A DNA stretch of 7,631 nucleotides from assembly GCA_937934775.1 (NCBI GenBank), contig CALGYL010000247.1, positions 1 to 7,631 on the forward strand. The letters are read 5' to 3'. The translations under genes were made by a program, and so were the position numbers. This stretch comes from an uncultured Clostridia bacterium (lineage in GTDB: Bacteria; Bacillota; Clostridia; Christensenellales; Aristaeellaceae). Shown piece after piece: positions 1 to 4,559 of the stretch (its first letter is position 1; every line of letters begins with the position of its first letter). The notes beneath the pieces are model-generated. The model was not told the origin of the DNA and searched no databases. It saw only the letters and a program-made list of their open reading frames with translations.

Positions 1-113
1 AACTGGCTGGCGGCGAGGCCTACCCGGTGATCAACCTGCAGCCCACGGCTTCCCCGGAACCCGCCGAGACGGCCGCGCCCGCCGCCACGCCCGCGCCGAC
101 CATCGAACCGTAA
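1..113 (+). CDS. 3' end of an unidentified gene with a Pro/Ala/Glu-rich tail
   Basis: The frame beginning at base 3 is open from the window edge to a TAA at 111-113 and gives 36 residues. After a short ordinary stretch (LAGGEAYPVINLQ) the protein ends in a low-complexity tail of Pro, Ala, Thr and Glu (TASPEPAETAAPAATPAPT). Such tails are common at the C-termini of secreted or membrane-anchored cell-envelope proteins of Firmicutes, for example class A penicillin-binding proteins, but nothing diagnostic of a family remains here. A good intrinsic terminator follows 11 bases after the stop, which supports a real gene end. The family cannot be named from this fragment. Confidence 0.6.
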   Translation, partial: LAGGEAYPVINLQPTASPEPAETAAPAATPAPTIEP

Positions 114-124
114 TCGTATGAAGC

Positions 125-170
125 ATGCCGCCGTCCTCCGCCCTGTGCGGTGAGGACCGCGGCATATTTT
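125..170 (+). terminator. Intrinsic terminator of the partial upstream gene
   Basis: A 14-base arm at 125-138 pairs with 152-165 (13 of 14 pairs, one C/C mismatch), with a 13-base loop, followed directly by ATTTT (166-170). It lies 11 bases after the TAA at 111-113. Confidence 0.8.
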
Positions 171-188
171 ATGCCTATGTGCGGGTGC

Positions 189-244
189 CCAGAGGGGCAT
201 CATGACCCTCTGGCGGGGTACGGGGCGGAGCCCCTGTGTACCCC
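189..244. repeat. GC-rich palindromic intergenic element
   Basis: There are two adjacent stem-loops. The first pairs CCAGAGGG (189-196) with CCCTCTGG (206-213). The second pairs GGGGTAC (215-221) with GTACCCC (238-244), and inside it GGGG (222-225) pairs with CCCC (231-234), leaving TGT bulged. Neither is followed by a T-run on either strand, so they are not typical terminators. The GGGGCGGAGCCCC-type core resembles short dispersed palindromes found between genes in many gut Firmicutes, but that resemblance is from memory. It ends 9 bases from the stop of the small membrane gene at 254-418 and may protect or terminate that transcript. Confidence 0.5.
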
Positions 245-253
245 ACACTCTCT

Positions 254-418
254 CTAGACCCCGCCGGGCAGCATCGCGCCCAGCAGCGCGCCGACGATGA
301 TGGACACGTAGGGGTTGGATGTGATGGGGCAGGCGCCCGAGGAACAGCCGACAAACCGGTAGACCGCGTAGCCCAGCGCGCCGCCCACGACCGCGCCGAT
401 GATCTGGTAGAGGAGCAT
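254..418 (-). CDS. DUF6132-like small two-helix membrane protein
   Basis: This is a 54-residue protein with two hydrophobic helices (about residues 4-20 and 37-52) rich in small Gly/Ala residues. Between them a short loop carries GCSSGACPITSNP, with cysteines at 25 and 30. The GCxxGxCPITSNP signature and the size match the DUF6132 family as I remember it; the function of that family is not known. The paired cysteines suggest redox, metal or sulfur chemistry at the membrane, which is inference. The frame is open up to a TTG at 436, but the ATG at 418 is preferred because GGAGGG (430-425 on this strand) lies six bases before it. A -10-like TACAAT lies at 454-449 on the minus strand without a good -35. 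The gene is convergent with the partial gene upstream and divergent from the mutS2 leader. Confidence 0.72.
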   Translation of the reverse strand: MLLYQIIGAVVGGALGYAVYRFVGCSSGACPITSNPYVSIIVGALLGAMLPGGV

Positions 419-476
419 GAAAAACCCTCCCGTCAAAATATTGCGTTCATTGTACCGCGCGGTCGGCTACCGCGTC

Positions 477-505
477 CGTGACCCGGTCACGAAGGGCCGC
501 GGCCC
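477..505. promoter_or_regulatory. Pair of adjacent perfect palindromes upstream of the DUF6132-like gene
   Basis: CGTGACCCGGTCACG (477-491, 7-1-7) is followed by GGGCCGCGGCCC (494-505, a perfect 12-base palindrome). On the minus strand they lie just upstream of the TACAAT hexamer (454-449), about where the missing -35 would be. They could be an operator for the small membrane gene or simply GC-rich secondary structure. The rest of 506-583 holds two weak inverted repeats (521-526/537-542 and 548-552/561-565) and no gene that I can support. Confidence 0.3.
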
Positions 506-583
506 GGTTTCCGTGAGGCTGTCTTTATGGGATCGAAAAGACATGGGCCGATGCGGCTAAATCGGATTTTACGTTCAGACCGC

Positions 584-612
584 TTGACGGACGGACGCGG
601 GCCGGGTAGAAT
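584..612 (+). promoter_or_regulatory. Promoter of the leader RNA and mutS2 homologue
   Basis: TTGACG (584-589) and TAGAAT (607-612) are separated by exactly 17 bases, a near-consensus housekeeping sigma promoter. It predicts a transcript start near 619. No other good promoter is visible between here and the MutS2-like start at 853, so this one probably drives the gene through a leader of about 230 bases. Confidence 0.75.
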
Positions 613-641
613 AAGATCAGTTCAAACAGGGGGAGTGAAGG

Positions 642-659
642 ATGTCGGTTAGCTGCTAG
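642..659 (+). CDS. Candidate five-codon leader peptide (MSVSC)
   Basis: ATG (642-644) to TAG (657-659) encodes five residues. It is preceded at six bases by GGGGGAG (629-635), a strong ribosome binding site. The start lies about 23 bases after the predicted transcript start. The binding site falls within the 5' strand of the leader's closing stem, so translation and folding would interfere. Short leader ORFs in front of terminators are known for ribosome-sensing attenuators, but an ORF this short can arise by chance. Confidence 0.3.
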   Translation: MSVSC

Positions 660-737
660 GTGCATACGGTACGCAAACGCCTGTGGGTTTCACGGGCAAC
701 GTTGTTGTACCCGCGCCGGCGGCCGCCGCTCTCCACA

Positions 738-755
738 CCCTGATCCAGGGTTTTT
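738..755 (+). terminator. Small terminator-like hairpin in the leader, alternative to the closing stem
   Basis: CCCTG (738-742), loop ATC, CAGGG (746-750), then five Ts (751-755). The stem is only five pairs, so it is weak alone. Its 5' arm is shared with the closing stem of the leader (627-631 with 738-742). Confidence 0.4.
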
Positions 756-784
756 GGGGCTGCGCGTGTCGCAGCCCCTTTTTT
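756..784 (+). terminator. Strong intrinsic terminator/attenuator before the mutS2 homologue
   Basis: GGGGCTGCG (756-764) pairs perfectly with CGCAGCCCC (770-778) around a CGTGT loop and is followed by six Ts (779-784). It lies within the mutS2 leader, 68 bases before the start codon, so it either ends a small RNA or controls readthrough into the gene. Confidence 0.85.
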
Positions 785-852
785 GTGCGCCTGCCATTTG
801 GCATGCCGCCGGCGCGGGTTCCTGTCCCATTGAAGAGAAGGATGTGCGCAAA

Positions 853-2832
853 ATGTTTGATCGGGAATACCTGGAACTGATGGAATACCCCAAGGTTACG
901 GCCATGCTGGCCGAACTTACGCGGACGAAGGCCGCCCGGCAGCGGGCGGAGAACCTAATGCCCATGGAGGACGGCGAAGCCGTCCAGCGGGCGCTGAAAT
1001 TGACCGCCTCCGCCCGGAAGGTGTACGAGGCGATGGGCGAGCCGCCCGTCCACTCGCTTCAGGGGCTGGACGCGCTGGACGACAAGCTCAGGCTGGGCGA
1101 TATCCTGACCCCGCAGGAGCTGATCGCCATCGGCGAGTTTTTAAACCACTGCCGCCTGCTAAAAAGCTACCTGAAGCGGGCGCTGACCATCCACCCGGAC
1201 GTGCCGTCTTTGGGCATGAGCGTCGATCCGCTGGACGAAATCCGGCGAGAGATCGAGCGGTGCTTCCGCGGCGAGCGCCTGGACGACCGCGCCAGCCCCC
1301 AACTTGCCGCCATCCGCGCCGGCATTGAGCGCCTGTCCGCCCGGATAAAGGAAAAACTGGCGTCCATGATGCGCGCCCACCCGGAATGGTATCAGGAGAG
1401 CTTCTACGGCGTGCGCGGCAGGCGCTACGTGGTGCCGGTGAAGCGTGAATTCGCACGGCTTGTGCGCGGCGCGACGCTGGATATCTCCGGCAGCGGGCAG
1501 ACGGTGTTCATCGAGCCGGAAGCCACCGCCGCCCTCCGGGACGAGATGGATGCGCTGGAGGTGGACGAGGCCAACGAGGAGATCCGCATCCTGGCGGAGC
1601 TCAGCCAGATGGCCGCCGTCGCCCGGGAGGCGCTCGTCGTCAACCGGGAGAGCATGGAAAAACTGGACTACGCGTTCGCCGCGGGCCATCTGGCAAGCAA
1701 GATGCACTGCGGGGAACTGACCCTCTCCAGAACGTTTGAAATGAAGCTGGAGCAAGCCCGGCACCCGCTCCTGGGCGAAGACGCGGTGCCCATGAGCCTG
1801 ACCTTGGGCGGCCGCGTGCGGGCGCTGGTGATCACTGGGCCCAATACCGGCGGCAAGACCGTCTCCATCAAGACTTGCGGCCTGATGGCCGCGATGGCGC
1901 TGTCCGGGCTGGAAGTCCCGGCGGCGCGCGCCGCCATCCCGCTTCTGTCCGGCATCTACTGCGACATCGGCGACGGCCAGAGCGTCAGCCAGAACCTTTC
2001 GACCTTCTCCGCTCACATGCGGCGGGTGGTGCGCATTTTAAACGCCGCGGGTCCCCGCTCGCTGGTGCTGCTGGACGAAGTCGGCAGCGGTACCGACCCG
2101 CAGGAGGGCATGGGCCTGGCGGTGGCGATCCTGAAGGAACTGGGGCAGCTCAAATGCCTTTTGATGGCGACCTCCCACTATGCGGAACTCAAGCGGTTCG
2201 CCGCACAGACGCCGGGCTTTCTGAACGCCCGGATGACATTCGACCGCTCCACGCTCTCGCCCACCTATCACCTGGAGCTGGGCGAGGCGGGCGAAAGCTG
2301 CGCGCTGGACATCGCCCGCGGCCTGGGCATGCCGGAAAAGCTGCTCATGAGCGCCCGCGCCGCGGCGTATCCCGCCGGGCGGACGCCCGCCGAGACGGAC
2401 GCGCGCCCGGAACCGGAAGCGCGCCCGGAGGCTTTCGAAGCCCTGCCGGCGTTTGAACCGGCGGTGGAGCCGTCCGAACCGGAGGGATTTGAACCGGAGG
2501 GATTTGAACCGGAGGCATCCCCGGCGCCGGATGCGCCCGCCGGGCCGCAGTACGCCCCCGGCGACCGGGTGCGCGTGCCGTATATGAACTGCTTCGCAAC
2601 CGTCGTGCTGCCGCCGAACGCCCGGGGGGAAATGCTGCTGCGCATCCGGGAGAAGAACGTTTCCATCAGCGCAAAGCGCGTACAGCCATTTCTCGGAAAA
2701 GAGACGCTCTACCCCGGCGAGGACTATGACCTGGACATCGTGCTGGACACCTGGGACAACCGGAGAAGGCGCAAGCAGATCGCAAAGGGGCACACCGGCG
2801 TGAGCGTCGAGACCCGGCCGGGCGAACGATGA
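853..2832 (+). CDS. mutS2: MutS2-like ATPase without Smr domain
   Basis: This 659-residue cytosolic protein has the MutS2-type lever/clamp region and a complete MutS-family ATPase. A clamp motif (GRRYVVPVK, SGSGQTVFIEP) lies near residues 190-222. Walker A GPNTGGKT is at 329-336, the SVSQNLSTFSAHM loop at 377-389, Walker B LLDEVGSGTDP around D408/E409 and the TSH motif at H442. The ATPase is followed by a Pro/Glu-rich linker (about 505-565), a small KOW-like segment starting GDRVRVPYM (570 on), and a basic tail (626-648, DLDIVLDTWDNRRRR). Canonical MutS2 is about 780 residues and ends in an Smr endonuclease; that domain is absent. MutS2 proteins suppress recombination or rescue collided ribosomes, and without Smr the cleavage step should be missing. 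The frame extends upstream to 754, but that part encodes the terminator, so the ATG at 853 is chosen (AGAAGG at 836-841, spacing 11). Confidence 0.92.
   Translation: MFDREYLELMEYPKVTAMLAELTRTKAARQRAENLMPMEDGEAVQRALKLTASARKVYEAMGEPPVHSLQGLDALDDKLRLGDILTPQELIAIGEFLNHCRLLKSYLKRALTIHPDVPSLGMSVDPLDEIRREIERCFRGERLDDRASPQLAAIRAGIERLSARIKEKLASMMRAHPEWYQESFYGVRGRRYVVPVKREFARLVRGATLDISGSGQTVFIEPEATAALRDEMDALEVDEANEEIRILAELSQMAAVAREALVVNRESMEKLDYAFAAGHLASKMHCGELTLSRTFEMKLEQARHPLLGEDAVPMSLTLGGRVRALVITGPNTGGKTVSIKTCGLMAAMALSGLEVPAARAAIPLLSGIYCDIGDGQSVSQNLSTFSAHMRRVVRILNAAGPRSLVLLDEVGSGTDPQEGMGLAVAILKELGQLKCLLMATSHYAELKRFAAQTPGFLNARMTFDRSTLSPTYHLELGEAGESCALDIARGLGMPEKLLMSARAAAYPAGRTPAETDARPEPEARPEAFEALPAFEPAVEPSEPEGFEPEGFEPEASPAPDAPAGPQYAPGDRVRVPYMNCFATVVLPPNARGEMLLRIREKNVSISAKRVQPFLGKETLYPGEDYDLDIVLDTWDNRRRRKQIAKGHTGVSVETRPGER
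2476..2514 (+). repeat. In-frame 15-base tandem repeat in the MutS2-like linker
   Basis: The unit GAACCGGAGGGATTT occurs at 2476-2490 and 2491-2505, with a partial third copy GAACCGGAG at 2506-2514. It encodes repeated EPEGF. A degenerate relative (TTTGAACCG) lies at 2452-2460. Because the unit is a multiple of three, copy-number change would alter linker length without breaking the frame. Confidence 0.85.
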
Positions 2833-2870
2833 CGGTTTCTCCGGAATCTTCTGCGGGATTCTCCAAGCGA

Positions 2871-2910
2871 CGCCCCGAAGCGATGCCTTTCGCTCCGGGG
2901 CGGTTTCTTT
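2871..2910 (+). terminator. Terminator of the mutS2 homologue
   Basis: CGCCCCG (2871-2877) pairs with CGGGGCG (2896-2902), and AGCGA (2879-2883) with TCGCT (2890-2894), with one A/C mismatch between them. GTTTCTTT follows. The hairpin starts 39 bases after the stop codon. Confidence 0.75.
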
Positions 2911-3039
2911 GCGAAGGCGTATCCCGAAGGGTCGCCTCGCTCCGGCTCCTTGCTCTGCATCGAAAATTCCTCGTCCCTTTGGGGTAAATAATGCTCTTCA
3001 TTGGTATAAGCCCGCGCTTCGATTTCCCCCAATGGCCTT
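2911..3039. other. Spacer between the convergent mutS2 homologue and yeiL, with hairpins
   Basis: No gene is supported here. AGGCG (2915-2919) pairs with CGCCT (2933-2937), with CCC/GGG inside. A second, composite hairpin pairs CATTGG (2999-3004) with CCAATG (3029-3034), with AAGC/GCTT (3008-3011/3016-3019) inside. The latter is placed to end the yeiL transcript on the minus strand, although no long T-run follows. Short Arg/Ser-rich frames cross this region on the minus strand and look like translated palindromic DNA. Confidence 0.35.
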
Positions 3040-3711
3040 CTATCCCCGGATTTCTCCGGCCAGCGCCTCCAGTGCGCGTTCGTTCCGGATGCGGTAGCCT
3101 TTTTTCTCCCGAATCAGGATGCCTTCGTCCCGTAGCCCCGCCAGCGTGTACAGCAGGTGGCGGTAAGTGACGCCCAGGTACTCGGCCGCCTCGCCGTGCT
3201 TCTCCGAATACAGCCCGTCGTGGGCTGTGGTCAGGATCAGCGCGGCCAGGCGGTTTTTCAGCGGGTAGTTCAGGTTCTGCGTCAGCCGCTCCGATCGGCC
3301 CAGTAGCTTTTGGGCCAGGTATTCGCACAAGGTGCGCAGGAACGCTGCGTCCTTGAGCAGCGCGTCGCGGTATGTCTCCATCGGCAGCGCGACCGCGGTG
3401 CAGGCGCACAGCGCTTCCACGTCCTTGGGCGAATCCTCCACACCCAATAGCGACAGATCTCCCACGTAATCGCCCGCGCCGATGAACTGCAGAATGGACT
3501 GCCTGCCGCCCTCGTGGCTCATGGAGATTTTCGCCCGGCCGGAAGTCAGAAAGTACAGCGCCGCGACGGGCTCCCCCAGGCGGGACAGGCGCTCGCCGCG
3601 CCCAAACACCGCGACGTACGCGTAGGAGAGCGCCTCCCGCGGCAGCGCCCGGAACGAGGCCAGCGCTTCATAATGGGCATCGCCCGGGTTCTTGGGGTAA
3701 AATTTGTCCAT
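3040..3711 (-). CDS. yeiL: YeiL-type Crp/Fnr family transcriptional regulator
   Basis: This 223-residue cytosolic regulator has an N-terminal cyclic-nucleotide-binding-type beta barrel (about 20-115, with GDYVGDLSLLG at 80-90), a dimer helix (about 118-145) and a winged helix-turn-helix (about 167-212; EKHGEAAEYLGVTYRHLLYTL). The stretches LTQN..PL.NRLAA.IL, EKH.EAAEYLGV.YRHLLY and KKGY.I.N agree closely with E. coli YeiL as I remember it, a regulator linked to survival in nitrogen-starved stationary phase. Cysteines at 102, 104 and 129 might sense redox state (inference). The frame also allows an ATG at 3738 behind GGAGGG. The promoter at 3771-3742 would start the RNA at or past that ATG, so the ATG at 3711 with GGAGG four bases before it is preferred. 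The gene is divergent from the membrane protein at 3814 and probably regulates itself and perhaps that gene. Confidence 0.9.
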   Translation of the reverse strand: MDKFYPKNPGDAHYEALASFRALPREALSYAYVAVFGRGERLSRLGEPVAALYFLTSGRAKISMSHEGGRQSILQFIGAGDYVGDLSLLGVEDSPKDVEALCACTAVALPMETYRDALLKDAAFLRTLCEYLAQKLLGRSERLTQNLNYPLKNRLAALILTTAHDGLYSEKHGEAAEYLGVTYRHLLYTLAGLRDEGILIREKKGYRIRNERALEALAGEIRG

Positions 3712-3741
3712 AATGCCTCCGGATGTGAGATTTCTCATCGA

Positions 3742-3771
3742 ATTATCCCTCCGTTTCGGCTACATTGTCAA
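3742..3771 (-). promoter_or_regulatory. Promoter of yeiL
   Basis: On the minus strand TTGACA (3771-3766) is followed after 18 bases by GATAAT (3747-3742). The transcript would start near 3735, downstream of the first possible ATG (3738). This argues for translation from 3711. The -35 lies inside the inverted repeat at 3763-3780. Confidence 0.6.
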
Positions 3772-3780
3772 GGGACAATG
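3763..3780. promoter_or_regulatory. Fnr-type inverted repeat, likely YeiL operator
   Basis: CATTGTC (3763-3769), AAGG (3770-3773), GACAATG (3774-3780) form a perfect 7-4-7 inverted repeat. Its core TTGTC-N4-GACAA has the spacing of Crp/Fnr-family sites (compare TTGAT-N4-ATCAA). It covers the yeiL -35 element and lies in the short divergent gap, so autorepression is the simplest reading. Confidence 0.65.
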
Positions 3781-3813
3781 GTTTACGGCGGCACGCCGGG
3801 GAAGCGTAGATGC

Positions 3814-4464
3814 ATGGGCAAGACAATCCGGTTTCTGGTATCTCTCACGTTTTACTGCCTGACAGGGGTGGGCATCAGCCTGACGATCAAGGCGGGGGTG
3901 GGCGTGAGCAGCTTCAATTCGCTGAATGTCGCGCTGGCGGAGGGGCTTAACGGCACCGTCGGCTGGGTCACGGCGGCAATGAACGGGCTGTTTCTCGTCC
4001 TCTACATGACGCTGGACCGGTTTCGGCACCCGGCCCGGTACGCGCTGCAGGCGGCGGCGGTCCTGTGCCTGGGCAGGGTGATCGACGTATTCAACTACAA
4101 CGTGTTTGGCGGGCTGGTGCTTTCGGGGTACGTTTCGAATCTTCTGCTGTTTGCGCTGGGATCGGTGCTGGCGGGTGGTTCGGCGGGCGTGGTACTGGGG
4201 CTGGAGGCGCTGGCCTTCCCCATCGAAAGCGCCTGTCAGGAGGTTGCGAAGATCATCGGCTGGTCCTTCCGAAAGGTGCGCTACGCGCTGGATGTGGTGT
4301 TTGTCACCGGTTCTGTGGTTCTTTCGCTGGCGCTGGGCCTGCCGCTCTACGTGCGGGAGGGCACGCTGATCAGTCTGTTTCTTCTGACCGCGTCCATCAG
4401 CACGGCAAAAAAGGCCTGCGACAGCCTGGCGGACAAGGGCTTTTTGCACCGTGCGGAGGGTTGA
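3814..4464 (+). CDS. YczE/YyaS/YitT-type (DUF6198-like) integral membrane protein
   Basis: This 216-residue protein has about five or six hydrophobic helices (roughly 6-26, 48-67, 76-96, 104-130, 158-178 and 184-198) and no signal peptide cleavage site that I recognise. The N-terminal pattern GVGISLTIKAGVGVSSFNSLN followed by GTVGWVTAAMNGLFLVLY fits the YczE family of small bacterial membrane proteins, whose transported substrate or role is unknown. An in-frame ATG at 3778 lies within the inverted repeat and lacks a usable ribosome binding site, so the ATG at 3814 is chosen (GGGGAAG at 3798-3804, spacing nine). No convincing promoter hexamers were found; the operator lies just upstream, so YeiL control is plausible. 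It does not obviously share an operon with the next gene, which has its own promoter. Confidence 0.82.
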   Translation: MGKTIRFLVSLTFYCLTGVGISLTIKAGVGVSSFNSLNVALAEGLNGTVGWVTAAMNGLFLVLYMTLDRFRHPARYALQAAAVLCLGRVIDVFNYNVFGGLVLSGYVSNLLLFALGSVLAGGSAGVVLGLEALAFPIESACQEVAKIIGWSFRKVRYALDVVFVTGSVVLSLALGLPLYVREGTLISLFLLTASISTAKKACDSLADKGFLHRAEG

Positions 4465-4523
4465 TACTTTTTAGGGACGGAAGCGGCGCACGTCCTTCCC
4501 ATGTCGCCGGAAACGCCCGTTTG

Positions 4524-4532
4524 TGGTATAAT
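4524..4532 (+). promoter_or_regulatory. Extended -10 promoter of the deformylase-VOC gene
   Basis: TGGTATAAT contains a perfect -10 (4527-4532) with the TGn extension. No good -35 is seen, which is usual for extended -10 promoters. The predicted start near 4539 is about 20 bases before the GTG start codon. Confidence 0.65.
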
Positions 4533-4559
4533 AGGCAAAACGAAAATGGGGGCGAAACG

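Larger units (their letters stand above)
619..784 (+). ncRNA. Structured leader RNA with terminator, upstream of mutS2 homologue
   Basis: The transcript predicted from the 584-612 promoter can fold extensively. A long-range closing stem pairs CAGGG (627-631) with CCCTG (738-742) and GGAG (632-635) with CTCC (731-734). Inside it, GCCTGTG (679-685) pairs with CACGGGC (691-697, one G-U), and this hairpin is extended by pairing of GGTAC (668-672) with GTACC (707-711). The 3' strand of the closing stem is also the 5' arm of a small terminator hairpin (738-755), so the two are mutually exclusive. A second strong terminator follows. This is the architecture of a riboswitch or attenuator, but I could not match it to TPP, c-di-GMP, T-box, M-box, yybP-ykoY, THF or other classes I compared by eye. 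It could instead be an independent small RNA. Confidence 0.5.

Noticed and set aside
619..784. Assignment of the leader to a known riboswitch (c-di-GMP, TPP, T-box, THF, M-box)
   Set aside because: Short resemblances (ACGCAAACGCC, CCTGATCCAGG) are present, but the conserved cores of those classes are not.
754..852. Longer N-terminus for the MutS2-like protein
   Set aside because: It would translate the terminator hairpin and T-run, and the family homology begins at the ATG at 853.
2666..3409. Minus-strand Arg-rich frames covering the mutS2/yeiL spacer
   Set aside because: They cross the mutS2 terminator and overlap both flanking genes; the composition is that of translated palindromic GC-rich DNA.
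3514..3813. Upstream extension of the YczE-type frame, including an ATG at 3778
   Set aside because: It lies antisense to yeiL and across the operator, without a ribosome binding site; the membrane-protein pattern begins at 3814.
4065..4559. Upstream extension of the deformylase frame
   Set aside because: It overlaps the YczE-type gene in another frame and precedes the extended -10 promoter; the GTG at 4560 has the binding site.
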